From: an uncultured Clostridia bacterium
GTDB lineage: Bacteria > Bacillota > Clostridia > Oscillospirales > Ruminococcaceae
Length of the DNA: 64,000 nucleotides
Direction: 5' to 3'
Assembly: GCA_947625195.1 (NCBI GenBank)
Contig: CANQNK010000002.1
Coordinates: 62,001 to 126,000 of the forward strand
Positions 7,191-16,563 of this stretch are shown here, piece after piece. Below the pieces are notes generated by a model. The model was not told the DNA's origin and ran no database searches. It saw only the letters and a program-made list of their open reading frames with translations. Each line of letters starts with the position of its first letter. The stretch's first letter is position 1. A program made the position numbers and the translations under genes.

Positions 7191-8519
7191 TTGGCATTGC
7201 CTTTAGTTGCTATTGTAGGCAGACCGAATGTCGGCAAGAGTACGCTTTTTAATAAGCTTATAGGTCAGCGGCTGTCTATAGTTGAAGATACGCCCGGGGT
7301 GACCAGAGACAGGATTTACGCAAAGTGTGAATGGCTTAACAGAGAGTTTATGCTTGTCGATACGGGAGGTATTGAGCCTAAGACGGACGATGTTATGTTG
7401 TCTAAGATGAGGAGGCAGGCACAGCTTGCCGTTGAAAAGGCGGATGTGATAATCTTTGTCACCGATCTTAAGACCGGTGTTACCGCAAACGATATGGACG
7501 TATCAAATATGCTTTTAAAGTCCGGAAAGCCGGTAGTTTTGTGCGTAAATAAATGTGACGGAGTGGGAGATGTTCCTCCGGAGTTTTATGAGTTTTACAA
7601 CCTGGGCCTTGGAGATCCCGTTGCGGTTTCGTCGGTTCACGGACACGGAACAGGGGACTTGTTGGATGTCGTTTTTGAGCATATGCCAGAGGATACAGAT
7701 TATGAGGAGCCTGACGGCGTAAAGGTAGCTGTTATAGGAAAACCGAATGTGGGAAAATCCTCGTTGATAAATAAGCTTTGCAATGAGGAACGCCTGATAG
7801 TTTCGGATATTGCGGGTACTACCAGGGATGCTACCGACACGGAGATCAATACAAAGCAGGGCAAATTTGTATTTATAGACACTGCGGGAATAAGGCGCAA
7901 GTCAAAAGTGATTGAATCAATAGAAAAATACAGCGTTCTGCGCTCGTACATGGCGGTGGACAGAGCGGATGTAGCCGTGATAGTGATCGATGCGCTGGAG
8001 GGCTTTACAGAGCAGGACTCAAAGGTTGCGGGATATGCACACGAGCAGGGTAAGGCGTGCGTTGTAGCCGTTAATAAATGGGACGCCGTTACAAAGGAAA
8101 ACGGCACGATGAACGAGTTTATAAAAAAGCTCAGCAATGATTTTTCATTTATGTCTTATGTGCCGTTCGTGTTTGTTTCTGCGATCACAGGCCAAAGACT
8201 TGACAAGCTTTTGGAAAAAATACTGTATGTGGCCGATCAGAACGCAATGAGGATTTCTACAGGAAAGCTGAACGACATTCTTGCATATGCCACTAGCAGA
8301 GTTCAGCCTCCCAGCGACAAGGGAAAACGGCTGAAGATATACTATATGACTCAGGCTTCAACAAAGCCGCCTACCTTTGTTACCTTTGTAAACAGAAAAG
8401 AATTGTTTCACTTTTCGTATCAGCGCTATCTTGAAAACCAGATAAGGGAAACCTTCGGACTTGAGGGAACTCCCGTGAGATTTATTGTCAGAGAGCGCGC
8501 AAGAGACGATTTGAAATAA
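7191..8519 (+). CDS. der: Ribosome-biogenesis GTPase Der (EngA)
   Basis: Double-GTPase factor for 50S assembly. It has two G domains in tandem: the first begins with GRPNVGKSTLFNK and has DTPGVTRDR, DTGG and NKCD; the second has GKPNVGKSSLINK, DIAGTTRD, DTAGIRRKS and NKWD; then a C-terminal KH-like domain (RISTGKLND onward). 442 residues is standard. Two starts compete: GTG at 7182 is only 1-2 bases from the AAAGGGG site, whereas TTG at 7191 is 8 bases from it and gives MALPLVAIVGRPNVGKS like other Der proteins, so TTG 7191 was chosen. Confidence 0.96.
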   Translation: MALPLVAIVGRPNVGKSTLFNKLIGQRLSIVEDTPGVTRDRIYAKCEWLNREFMLVDTGGIEPKTDDVMLSKMRRQAQLAVEKADVIIFVTDLKTGVTANDMDVSNMLLKSGKPVVLCVNKCDGVGDVPPEFYEFYNLGLGDPVAVSSVHGHGTGDLLDVVFEHMPEDTDYEEPDGVKVAVIGKPNVGKSSLINKLCNEERLIVSDIAGTTRDATDTEINTKQGKFVFIDTAGIRRKSKVIESIEKYSVLRSYMAVDRADVAVIVIDALEGFTEQDSKVAGYAHEQGKACVVAVNKWDAVTKENGTMNEFIKKLSNDFSFMSYVPFVFVSAITGQRLDKLLEKILYVADQNAMRISTGKLNDILAYATSRVQPPSDKGKRLKIYYMTQASTKPPTFVTFVNRKELFHFSYQRYLENQIRETFGLEGTPVRFIVRERARDDLK

Positions 8520-8552
8520 TCCATTTATAAACAATTAAGGGGAGAACATTTT

Positions 8553-9230
8553 ATGTCAGCATCACAAATTCTTGCGGTGATAATTGTTGCTGCCGCTTCT
8601 TATCTTTTCGGAAGCTTAAATTCCGCTATTGTTGTATGTTCGATAGCAAAGCACGATGACATAAGAAAATACGGCAGCAAAAACGCGGGACTTACCAATG
8701 TGCTTCGTGTCTATGGAAAGAGTCTGGCGATAGCAACGCTTTTGTGCGATTTGTTCAAGGGCGTTGTTGCCGTAGTGTCCTCACGGATAATCGTAGGCTC
8801 TGTTCTTGGGATAGAATACTTTTCGGACAAGCTTTTTATCGGATACGTGTCAGGTCTGTTTGTTGTGCTTGGACATGTATTCCCGCTGTTTTACGGGTTT
8901 AAGGGCGGAAAAGGCGTTTTGACAAGCTGTACAACGATGCTGGTGCTTGACCCGATAAGTATGTCTCTGGCTCTTTTGTCGTTTATAATAGTGGTTGCGA
9001 TTACGAAATATGTGTCTCTCGGCTCTATTCTTGGAGCAGTAGTGAACGCAGTTTTGACATTTATCTTCGGTGCAATATTTGATACTCCGGGATTTTTGCT
9101 CAACGGAATTATTGCTTCATTTGTAGCGGCAATAGTCATAATTAAGCACAAGGCAAATATAATAAGATTGATAAACAAAAACGAAAATAAGTTAAGCTTC
9201 AAGACAAAAGGAGGCGGCCAAAATGGCTGA
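8553..9230 (+). CDS. plsY: Acyl-phosphate:glycerol-3-phosphate acyltransferase
   Basis: Membrane enzyme that acylates glycerol-3-phosphate from acyl-phosphate, the first step of phospholipid synthesis in Gram-positives. 225 residues with several membrane segments. The three PlsY motifs are visible: YLFGSLNSAIV near the start, KNAGLTNVLRVYGK near residue 45 and GHVFPLFYGFKGGKGV near residue 108. It overlaps gpsA by 8 bases, pairing the enzyme that uses glycerol-3-phosphate with the one that makes it. Confidence 0.95.
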   Translation: MSASQILAVIIVAAASYLFGSLNSAIVVCSIAKHDDIRKYGSKNAGLTNVLRVYGKSLAIATLLCDLFKGVVAVVSSRIIVGSVLGIEYFSDKLFIGYVSGLFVVLGHVFPLFYGFKGGKGVLTSCTTMLVLDPISMSLALLSFIIVVAITKYVSLGSILGAVVNAVLTFIFGAIFDTPGFLLNGIIASFVAAIVIIKHKANIIRLINKNENKLSFKTKGGGQNG

Positions 9231-10212
9231 CGTTGCTATAATCGGCTCGGGAGGCTTCGGCCTTTCACTTGCGGTTTCGTGCTTTAACAACGGACATAAG
9301 GTTACGGTTTGGTCTAAGTTTCAGGACGAGATCGATGCGCTCAAAAGAACGGGAGAGCTAAAAGCAAAGCTTCCTGGAGTTATAATCCCAAAGGAGATTA
9401 AGCTTACTACCGATATTTCCTGCGTGTCGGGAAAAGATATAATAGTAGTAGGAATCCCATCTGCTTTTGTCAGAAGCGTATGCACAGAAGCGGCTTTACA
9501 TACTGACGAAAAGGCTATAGTGGTTAGCACCTCAAAAGGTCTTGAGGGTAAAACCTTCAAACGAATGAGCGAGGTGGTTTCTGAGTGTATGCCGAAAAAT
9601 AAGGTGGTTGCTCTGACAGGGCCGTCTCATGCTGAGGAGGTCGCAAGGGGGATACCCACAACAATAGTCGCTGCCTGCGACGATATAGAAGCTGCTAAGC
9701 GCGTTCAGAGCGAGCTTTCAAGTGATACGATGAGAATTTACGCGGGAGACGATGTCATCGGCTGTGAGATTGGAGGCGCGCTTAAAAACATAATCGCTCT
9801 TGCCGCGGGAATATGCGACGGTCTCGGCTACGGTGACAATACTAAGGCGGCTCTGATGACAAGAGGTATGAGGGAGATTGCACGGCTTGGACTTGCACTT
9901 GGCGGAAAAATCGACACGTTCTACGGACTTACCGGAATGGGAGATCTTATAGTCACCTGTACAAGTATGCACTCGAGGAACAGACGTGCGGGAATTCTGA
10001 TAGGTCAGGGTGTAAATCCCGCAGACGCAATAAGGCGTGTGGGCACGGTAGAGGGCTATTTCTGTACAAAGACTGCATACGAGCTTTCTAAAAAAATAGG
10101 TGTGTGTATGCCCATAACAGATGAGCTTTACAAGGTGCTTGAAGAGGGCAAGGACGTAAGTGCGTCGTTAAAGGAGCTTATGATACGCCCGTACGCCTCT
10201 GAAAACAACTGA
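9223..10212 (+). CDS. gpsA: Glycerol-3-phosphate dehydrogenase [NAD(P)+]
   Basis: Reduces dihydroxyacetone phosphate to sn-glycerol-3-phosphate for lipid synthesis. 329 residues. The N-terminal Rossmann motif is GSGGFGLSLA, followed by STSKGLEGKT, the substrate motif TGPSHAEEVARGIPT, and the C-terminal helical domain with GGALKNIIALAAGICDGLG (catalytic Lys) and TFYGLTGMGDLIVTC. Translation is probably coupled to plsY through the overlap; the AAAGGAGG site lies inside the plsY end. Confidence 0.96.
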   Translation: MADVAIIGSGGFGLSLAVSCFNNGHKVTVWSKFQDEIDALKRTGELKAKLPGVIIPKEIKLTTDISCVSGKDIIVVGIPSAFVRSVCTEAALHTDEKAIVVSTSKGLEGKTFKRMSEVVSECMPKNKVVALTGPSHAEEVARGIPTTIVAACDDIEAAKRVQSELSSDTMRIYAGDDVIGCEIGGALKNIIALAAGICDGLGYGDNTKAALMTRGMREIARLGLALGGKIDTFYGLTGMGDLIVTCTSMHSRNRRAGILIGQGVNPADAIRRVGTVEGYFCTKTAYELSKKIGVCMPITDELYKVLEEGKDVSASLKELMIRPYASENN

Positions 10213-10240
10213 AACAGCGGATTTACTGCATAAATCTTCT

Positions 10241-10273
10241 GCGCTTGACAGCATTTCGTCGAGCGCTTTTTTG
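10241..10273 (+). terminator. Terminator after gpsA
   Basis: GCGCTTGAC pairs with GTCGAGCGC (one mismatch) around an 8-base loop, then a run of T. It ends the plsY-gpsA unit. Confidence 0.75.
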
Positions 10274-10295
10274 AGTATAAAATAACAAATTTTTC

Positions 10296-10324
10296 TTTAC
10301 AAAGCACCCGTAATATGTTATACT
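10296..10324 (+). promoter_or_regulatory. SigA-type promoter for the pyrH cluster
   Basis: TTTACA (10296-10301), 17 bases, TATACT (10319-10324), about 60 bases before pyrH. Confidence 0.75.
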
Positions 10325-10391
10325 GAACTTGGGTGAGCGGTAAGCGTTTCACTGAAACAAACTAAACAAACCAGAAGAGGATGTGCGTTTT

Positions 10392-11096
10392 ATGAAGCCC
10401 AAATACAAGAGAATTCTTCTAAAGCTAAGCGGAGAAGCTTTGGCCGGTGAGAAGAAAACCGGTCTTGACTACGATATCATTACAAAGTTTGGCAGGAGCA
10501 TTGAAAAGTGCGTTGAGGCCGGTGTTGAGGTAGGGATCGTAGTAGGCGGCGGAAATTTCTGGAGAGGACGCTCAAGCGGAGCGATGGACAGAACGAGAGC
10601 AGATCACATAGGAATGCTTGCGACGGCGATGAACGCGCTTGCGGTTGCTGACGGACTTGAAAATCTCGGCCTTGAGGTCAGGGTGCAGACCGCTATTACT
10701 ATGCGGCAGGTAGCTGAGCCTTATATAAGAAACAAGGCCATGCGGCATTTTGACAAAGGACGGGTTGTGATATTCGGCTGCGGAACGGGAAACCCGTTTT
10801 TCTCTACCGATACGGCAGCTGCGCTCAGGGCGGCTGAGATTGAGGCGGACATTTTCTTTAAAGGAACTATGGTGGACGGCGTTTACGACAAGGATCCGCA
10901 CAAGTATCACGACGCAGTCAAGTTTGATACATTAAGCTTCAACGACATTATTTCAAAGGATCTCACGGTAATGGATTCTACCGCAGCGGCTCTTTGCAAA
11001 GACAACAACATTCCAATTTTAGTTTTTAATCTTGAAAATCCGGACAATATCTATGACGCTTGTATGGGAAAGAGCGTAGGTACTGTCGTAAAGTAA
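10392..11096 (+). CDS. pyrH: UMP kinase
   Basis: Hexameric bacterial UMP kinase making UDP. 234 residues of the amino-acid-kinase fold: [16 protein letters not shown] at the start, [11 protein letters not shown] near residue 55, [20 protein letters not shown] near 135 and [14 protein letters not shown] near 157. ATG 10392 was preferred over the in-frame GTG 10383, because AGAAGAGG lies 11 bases before the ATG but only 2 before the GTG. It opens the translation, isoprenoid and envelope cluster that runs to polC. Confidence 0.96.
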   Translation: MKPKYKRILLKLSGEALAGEKKTGLDYDIITKFGRSIEKCVEAGVEVGIVVGGGNFWRGRSSGAMDRTRADHIGMLATAMNALAVADGLENLGLEVRVQTAITMRQVAEPYIRNKAMRHFDKGRVVIFGCGTGNPFFSTDTAAALRAAEIEADIFFKGTMVDGVYDKDPHKYHDAVKFDTLSFNDIISKDLTVMDSTAAALCKDNNIPILVFNLENPDNIYDACMGKSVGTVVK

Positions 11097-11117
11097 ATGT
11101 TAACGGAGGAAATTGAT

Positions 11118-11672
11118 ATGAAAGAAGTACTTAAAAAATGCGAAACCAAAATGAACAAGTCAGTTGATATTTTAAAGGGCGAGTTTGCGGCTGTCAGAGC
11201 GGGAAGGGCAAATCCTGCCGTACTTGATAAGGTTCTGGTGGACTATTACGGAACGCCGACGCCTATAAATCAGATGGCGGCTGTTTCTGTAAGCGAGGCG
11301 AGAGTGCTTGTCATTCAGCCGTGGGATAAATCCACATTAAAGAGTATTGAAAAAGCCATTCAGGCTTCAGACATAGGAATAAATCCGTCGAATGACGGAA
11401 GCGTGCTCAGACTGGCGTTTCCCCAGCTTACTGAGGAGAGAAGAAAAGACCTCGTCAAGGAGATTAAGAAAATGGGCGAGGACTCAAAGGTAGGAATTAG
11501 AAACATTCGCCGCGACGGAATGGAAAAGCTGAAGACTCTTAAGAAGGACAACACCATCACTGAGGACGACCAGAAAAACGGTGAGAAGAAAATGCAGGAG
11601 CTTACGGATAAGTTTATAAAGAACATTGATACGCTTGTTTCAGAAAAGGAAAAAGAGGTTCTTTCGCTCTGA
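11118..11672 (+). CDS. frr: Ribosome recycling factor
   Basis: Works with EF-G to split post-termination ribosomes. 184 residues, the normal length. Diagnostic stretches are FAAVRAGRANPAVLDKV near residue 24 and PQLTEERRKDLVKEIKKMGE near 105. An ATG 21 bases upstream, adjoining the pyrH stop, is in frame but has no ribosome site; GGAGG lies 8 bases before the chosen ATG. Confidence 0.97.
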   Translation: MKEVLKKCETKMNKSVDILKGEFAAVRAGRANPAVLDKVLVDYYGTPTPINQMAAVSVSEARVLVIQPWDKSTLKSIEKAIQASDIGINPSNDGSVLRLAFPQLTEERRKDLVKEIKKMGEDSKVGIRNIRRDGMEKLKTLKKDNTITEDDQKNGEKKMQELTDKFIKNIDTLVSEKEKEVLSL

Positions 11673-12391
11673 TGGCTCTGGACAGATTTAAAGGCGCAGA
11701 GGTGCCAACGCACGTCGGGATTATTATGGACGGTAACGGTCGTTGGGCGAAAAAGCGTGGACTTCCCAGAAAGTTCGGGCATCGCGAGGGAGTAAAGACC
11801 TTTCGCAAGATAACCCGCCATGCCAAAAAGATAGGGATAAAATATCTTACGCTTTATGCGTTTTCAACCGAAAACTGGAAACGCCCGAAGGACGAGATAG
11901 ACGCTATTATGGAGCTTTTTGACAAAAATCTCGATGAGGTAAGGGATTTTATCGAAGAGAACATAAGGGTTCGCTTTATCGGAGACAGAACTATGCTCAC
12001 GTCGTCTTTGCAGAAGAAGATGAAAAGCGTTGAGGAAGACTCAAAGGATTTTGATTCTATGACCTTGATTTTAGCGATAAACTACGGCGGGCAGGACGAA
12101 ATAACCAGAGCCGTAAGATCTATTGCCGGCAGGGTCAAAGCCGGTGGGCTTGAGCCTGAGGAAATTTCAAGCGATATTATAGAGCACAGTCTTGATACAG
12201 GCGATATACCTCCGGTCGATCTTATAATAAGACCGAGCGGAGAACAGCGGCTTTCTAACTTTTTGATCTGGCAGTCCGCATATGCGGAGTACATTTTTTC
12301 GGACATATTGTGGCCGGATTACAGACCTGAGGACCTAGAAGACGCAGTATGTGAATTCATGAAAAGGAACAGAAGATTTGGGGGAGTGTAG
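11672..12391 (+). CDS. uppS: Undecaprenyl diphosphate synthase
   Basis: cis-Prenyltransferase that builds the C55 lipid carrier for cell-wall synthesis. 239 residues. The active-site motif GIIMDGNGRWAKKRG is near residue 15, followed by HREGVKTFRK, LYAFSTENWKRP near 66, and the C-terminal RPSGEQRLSNFLIWQSAYAE with its substrate-binding Arg residues. The start ATG shares bases with the frr stop (TGATG), so translation is coupled. Confidence 0.97.
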   Translation: MALDRFKGAEVPTHVGIIMDGNGRWAKKRGLPRKFGHREGVKTFRKITRHAKKIGIKYLTLYAFSTENWKRPKDEIDAIMELFDKNLDEVRDFIEENIRVRFIGDRTMLTSSLQKKMKSVEEDSKDFDSMTLILAINYGGQDEITRAVRSIAGRVKAGGLEPEEISSDIIEHSLDTGDIPPVDLIIRPSGEQRLSNFLIWQSAYAEYIFSDILWPDYRPEDLEDAVCEFMKRNRRFGGV

Positions 12392-12394
12392 GCA

Positions 12395-13234
12395 GTGAAA
12401 ACCAGAATAATATCTGCGGCGGTGGCGATAGTCATTGCAGTTGCGGTGCTTTTACTGCATGATACTTATGTGCTTAATCTTGCGGTGGCATTCCTTACGG
12501 GAACAGCGCTGTTTGAGCTGTTCGGTGCGGCAGGGGTAAGAAAGTACAAGCTTTTAAGCACTATAAGCATAGCTTTTGCATGCAGCGTACCGTGCATATG
12601 GCTTGGCGCAAGGGTACTGTTTGAAAATGCGGATCTGCATGTTTTGCCTTACGTTATTGCGGCAGAGATATTTGTCTATATTCTGGTTTTACTGTGCTTG
12701 CTTTTGGCATATTATAAAACGGTGGAATTTTCAAAGCTTTTCTTTGCGGGATTTGAGACGTTTTTTATAACCGCTGCAATGTCCTGTCTTCTTATCATAC
12801 ACAATGCTTACGGACTTATCGGAGTAATATTCACCCTGTGTGCTGCGTGGCTTGCGGACAGCGGAGCTTACTTTGCCGGAACGTTTTTTGGGAGGCACAA
12901 GCTTTGCCCGAACATAAGTCCTAAAAAAACGGTAGAGGGGCTTTTAGGCGGAATAATCTCAAACGGAATAATTTTATGTGTTGTCGCGTTTGTTTACAGC
13001 TTTATAAACAAAGACGCTCAGATAAACTACCTGCTCTTGTTTTTAGTCGGCTGTATATCGGCGGTTATAGGGCTTATCGGAGATCTTTCCGCATCGCTTA
13101 TAAAGCGTCAGGCTAAAATCAAGGACTACGGAAAGATAATGCCGGGACACGGCGGAGTTATGGACAGGTTTGACAGCGTGTTGCTTGTAGCGCCGTTTAT
13201 GATGCTTTCGTTTTCGTTTTTTAATATAATCTAA
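12395..13234 (+). CDS. cdsA: Phosphatidate cytidylyltransferase
   Basis: Integral membrane enzyme converting phosphatidic acid and CTP into CDP-diacylglycerol. 279 residues with about eight hydrophobic segments. The C-terminal signature is present: DSGAYFAGTFFGRHKLCPNI, SPKKTVEGLLGG, and KRQAKIKDYGKIMPGHGGVM with DRFDS, which carry the metal-binding acidic residues. The start is GTG at 12395 just after the uppS stop. Confidence 0.95.
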   Translation: MKTRIISAAVAIVIAVAVLLLHDTYVLNLAVAFLTGTALFELFGAAGVRKYKLLSTISIAFACSVPCIWLGARVLFENADLHVLPYVIAAEIFVYILVLLCLLLAYYKTVEFSKLFFAGFETFFITAAMSCLLIIHNAYGLIGVIFTLCAAWLADSGAYFAGTFFGRHKLCPNISPKKTVEGLLGGIISNGIILCVVAFVYSFINKDAQINYLLLFLVGCISAVIGLIGDLSASLIKRQAKIKDYGKIMPGHGGVMDRFDSVLLVAPFMMLSFSFFNII

Positions 13235-13238
13235 CTTT

Positions 13239-13265
13239 TAGGGGTGTAATTTTCTTGCACCCCTA
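13239..13265 (+). other. Intergenic hairpin between cdsA and dxr
   Basis: TAGGGGTGTAA pairs with TTGCACCCCTA (11 bp, one G-U) around TTTTC. There is no T-run on either strand, so it is more likely an mRNA processing or stability element than a terminator. Confidence 0.5.
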
Positions 13266-13291
13266 TATTAAGTGTATTGGGGAAAGTTATT

Positions 13292-14443
13292 ATGGATAAG
13301 ACTATATCAATTCTAGGTTCGACCGGATCTATCGGAACGCAGTCGCTTGAGGTTGCAAAAAAGCATGGAATAAAAGTAAAAGCTCTTGCGGCTAATTCAA
13401 ACGCCGTGCTTTTAGCCGAGCAGGTAAATGAGTTTAAGCCAAGCGTTGTTTGCATATATGACAAGAGCAAGGCAGATAAATTTAAAGAAATGGTAAAGGG
13501 AGATTCGGTGAAGGTTCTTACAGGTATGGAGGGACTTTGTGAGATAGCGTCTCTTAACGGCGTTGATACGCTTGTAAACGCAGTTGTAGGAATGGTGGGA
13601 TTAAAGCCTACGCTTGCGGCAATTGAAGCGGGGGTGGATATTGCTCTTGCCAATAAAGAAACGCTTGTGACGGGCGGTAAGCTGGTCATAAACAGCGCTG
13701 CTGAGAAGGGCGTAAATATATATCCGATCGACTCCGAGCATTCGGCGATTTTTCAGTGCCTTCAGGGAAACGGAATGAACAAGCTAAAAAAAATCATTCT
13801 TACCGCTTCTGGCGGCCCATTTTACGGAAAGACCAAGGCGGAGCTTGGCAGTGTTACCGTTGCCGAGGCGCTTAATCATCCGAACTGGTCAATGGGGAAC
13901 AAAATAACGATAGATTCTGCAACACTTATGAACAAGGGGCTTGAGTTTATAGAGGCAATGTGGTTGTTTGATCTTTCTCCTGAGCAGATCGAGATCGTTG
14001 TTCACAGAGAAAGTATTATCCATTCCGCAGTTGAATATGAGGACAATTCCGTGATAGCACAGCTTGGAGTGCCTGATATGAAGATACCCATTCAGTATGC
14101 GCTTTTGTATCCTAAAAGGCTTGAATGTCCTGCAAAGAGCTTATCGCTTACGGATATAGGTACGCTTCACTTTGCAAAGCCCGATCTTGAAACGTTCGAC
14201 TGCCTTGACGCGTGCATAAAGGCAATAACCGCAGGCGGACGTATGCCGGCGGTCGTAAACGGGGCGAACGAGGCTGCTGTTGCAAGCTTTCTTAATGGTG
14301 AGATAGGATTTTTGCGGATAGGTGAGCTTGTAAAAAGCGCGCTTAAAGGCATAGAGAACAAAAGTATTCAGTGCCTTGACGACGTGCTTTTGGCAGACCG
14401 TGAGGCAAGAGATTTTGTGAGAGAAAAAATAGAAGGGTGCTAG
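13292..14443 (+). CDS. dxr: 1-deoxy-D-xylulose-5-phosphate reductoisomerase
   Basis: NADPH-dependent second step of the MEP isoprenoid pathway. 383 residues. The N-terminal NADPH-binding site is ISILGSTGSIGTQSLEV; metal and substrate motifs are ALANKETLVTGG near residue 120, PIDSEHSAIFQCL near 145, TASGGPF near 180 and NHPNWSMGNKITIDSATLMN near 200. A TTG at 13277 is in frame, but GGGGAAAG is correctly spaced only for ATG 13292. It acts with ispG downstream, and the pathway feeds uppS upstream. Confidence 0.96.
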   Translation: MDKTISILGSTGSIGTQSLEVAKKHGIKVKALAANSNAVLLAEQVNEFKPSVVCIYDKSKADKFKEMVKGDSVKVLTGMEGLCEIASLNGVDTLVNAVVGMVGLKPTLAAIEAGVDIALANKETLVTGGKLVINSAAEKGVNIYPIDSEHSAIFQCLQGNGMNKLKKIILTASGGPFYGKTKAELGSVTVAEALNHPNWSMGNKITIDSATLMNKGLEFIEAMWLFDLSPEQIEIVVHRESIIHSAVEYEDNSVIAQLGVPDMKIPIQYALLYPKRLECPAKSLSLTDIGTLHFAKPDLETFDCLDACIKAITAGGRMPAVVNGANEAAVASFLNGEIGFLRIGELVKSALKGIENKSIQCLDDVLLADREARDFVREKIEGC

Positions 14444-14444
14444 A

Positions 14445-15494
14445 ATGAGCGGAGTAATTGGAGTAATAGTTGCGATAATAGTTTTTGGTCTGATTATTTT
14501 CATACACGAATTCGGTCATTTTATGGCGGCAAAGCTTTGCGGCGTAAAGGTAAACCAGTTTGCCATAGGAATGGGTCCTGCAATATTCAAGAAGCAAAAA
14601 GGCGAAACGCTTTATGCGCTGAGGCTTTTCCCATTCGGAGGCTTTTGCTCAATGGAGGGCGAAAACGAGGACAGCGACAGTGACAGAGCTTTTTGCAACA
14701 AAAAAGTATGGCAGAGAATAGTAATCGTCTGTGCGGGAGCGTTTATGAATCTTGTGCTCGGCTTTATCGTGGTTGTTATTATGATATCGACACAGGATGA
14801 GATTACAAGCACGCAGATAAGCTGGTTTGAAGACGGTGCATCATCTCAGAAAACCGGCCTTATGTTGGGCGACGAGGTAAAAAGCATAAACGGCTACCAC
14901 GTTTTTTCTGAGATCGATATGTCCTATCAGCTTCAGTCGGACGAGGACGGAGTTTTTGATTTTGTTGTAGAGCGTGACGGTAAAGATACAGAGCTCAACG
15001 GCGTTGAGTTTAAAAAAGAAGGAAGCGTTCTGCACCTTGACTTTAAGGTTAATCCTATTAAAATAAATCCGGTTACCGTGTGTGAATACAGCGCGAGGAC
15101 CTGCGTTTCTTATGCAAGGCTTGTTCTGGTATCGCTTAAAGATCTGGTAATAGGAAAATACAAGATAAACGATCTTTCAGGACCTGTGGGAATAGTGGAC
15201 GTTATGAGCGGCGTTGTGGACGGATACGTAGGAGAGAGCGGAATAGAATGGTATAGACTTATTCAGCAGCTGTTATCTCTTGCGGCACTGATTACAATAA
15301 ACGTGGGAATATTTAACCTTTTGCCGCTGCCTGCGCTTGACGGAGGAAGACTGGTGTTTCTGATAATTGAGGGAATACGTCGTAAGCCCGTTCCGGCAAA
15401 GTATGAGGGCTATGTTCATGCGGCGGGACTTGCGCTTTTGATGGCACTTATGGTTTATATAACCGCGCATGATATATTCAAACTGTTTGGTTAG
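14445..15494 (+). CDS. rseP: Site-2 membrane metalloprotease RseP/RasP
   Basis: M50 intramembrane zinc protease that cuts anti-sigma factors and signal-peptide remnants. 349 residues. The first membrane segment carries the zinc motif HEFGHFMAAK near residue 22. A single PDZ domain lies around residues 120-200 (GASSQKTGLMLGDEVKSING). The last segments hold NLLPLPALDGGRL with the third metal ligand. The length fits Gram-positive members with one PDZ domain. Confidence 0.95.
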   Translation: MSGVIGVIVAIIVFGLIIFIHEFGHFMAAKLCGVKVNQFAIGMGPAIFKKQKGETLYALRLFPFGGFCSMEGENEDSDSDRAFCNKKVWQRIVIVCAGAFMNLVLGFIVVVIMISTQDEITSTQISWFEDGASSQKTGLMLGDEVKSINGYHVFSEIDMSYQLQSDEDGVFDFVVERDGKDTELNGVEFKKEGSVLHLDFKVNPIKINPVTVCEYSARTCVSYARLVLVSLKDLVIGKYKINDLSGPVGIVDVMSGVVDGYVGESGIEWYRLIQQLLSLAALITINVGIFNLLPLPALDGGRLVFLIIEGIRRKPVPAKYEGYVHAAGLALLMALMVYITAHDIFKLFG

Positions 15495-15503
15495 GAGATT
15501 TTT

Positions 15504-16541
15504 ATGAGGGAGTTAAAAAGCGTCAGGGTAGGAAATCTAACGCTTGACGGCAAACGGATATATATTCAGTCTATGTTAAACGTTCCTTCCACTGATATAG
15601 AGGGCAGCGTGAAGCAGGCGAAAGCGCTTGAGGCGGCAGGCTGTGAAATTATCCGTGCGGCAGTGCCTGATATGGATGCGGTGCGGCTGATTCCGGCTAT
15701 AAAAAAAGAGGTGAAGGCTCCGCTTGTTGCCGATATTCACTTTGACTATAGACTGGCTCTTGCGGCGGCGGATGCAGGTGTTGACAAGATAAGGATAAAC
15801 CCCGGAAATATCGGTTCAATTGACAGAGTAAAGGCTGTTGTTGATAAGTGTGCCGAGAAAAAAATCCCGATACGGATAGGAGTCAATTCAGGCTCTCTTG
15901 AAAAGGAGCTTTTAAGAAAATATGGCTCGCCGTGCGCTGATGCGCTGGTTGAAAGCGCTATGCGCCACGTAAGAATTCTCGAAGGACTTGGATTTTATGA
16001 CACAGTTATATCTATAAAATCCTCAAATGTCAGTACCATGACGGAGAGTTACAGAAAGCTTGCCAGAGTATGCAATTACCCTCTGCATCTGGGAGTAACT
16101 GAAGCGGGAACCGAGCGAATGGGCGTGATAAAATCAGCCGTAGGTATAGGCTCGCTGCTGCTTGACGGAATAGGCGAGACAATAAGGGTGTCGCTTACCG
16201 ATGATCCCGTGCTGGAGGTAAGGGCGGCAAGGGATATTTTAAAGGCGATAGACAAGACCGGCGGCGTTAAGATAGTTTCCTGTCCTACCTGCGGAAGGAC
16301 AAGAATAGACCTTATCTCGCTTGCAAAAGAGGTCGAGCGCGCAACGCTTGACATTGACAAGAACATAACCGTTGCGGTTATGGGGTGTATAGTAAACGGT
16401 CCGGGAGAAGCAAGAGAGGCCGACATAGGTCTTGCGGGCGGCGACGGTGCTGCCGTAATTTTTAAAGGGGACAAGGTGATAAAGAAGGTCGCCGAAAGCG
16501 AAGCTATAGAAGCGCTTTTGGATGAAATCAAAAAGCTATAG
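15504..16541 (+). CDS. ispG: 4-hydroxy-3-methylbut-2-enyl diphosphate synthase
   Basis: 4Fe-4S enzyme of the MEP pathway that makes HMBPP. 345 residues, the compact two-domain form: a TIM barrel ([45 protein letters not shown]) and a C-terminal iron-sulfur domain with [12 protein letters not shown] and [11 protein letters not shown] supplying three Cys ligands and one Glu. AGGAG precedes the ATG, 9 bases after rseP. Confidence 0.97.
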   Translation: MRELKSVRVGNLTLDGKRIYIQSMLNVPSTDIEGSVKQAKALEAAGCEIIRAAVPDMDAVRLIPAIKKEVKAPLVADIHFDYRLALAAADAGVDKIRINPGNIGSIDRVKAVVDKCAEKKIPIRIGVNSGSLEKELLRKYGSPCADALVESAMRHVRILEGLGFYDTVISIKSSNVSTMTESYRKLARVCNYPLHLGVTEAGTERMGVIKSAVGIGSLLLDGIGETIRVSLTDDPVLEVRAARDILKAIDKTGGVKIVSCPTCGRTRIDLISLAKEVERATLDIDKNITVAVMGCIVNGPGEAREADIGLAGGDGAAVIFKGDKVIKKVAESEAIEALLDEIKKL

Positions 16542-16563
16542 TAAGTATGCGAAAGGAAAAAAT

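Noticed and set aside
16522..16563. Upstream ATG extension of polC
   Set aside because: The extension overlaps the ispG end, is not conserved and lacks an RBS, while GAAAGGAA fits ATG 16564.
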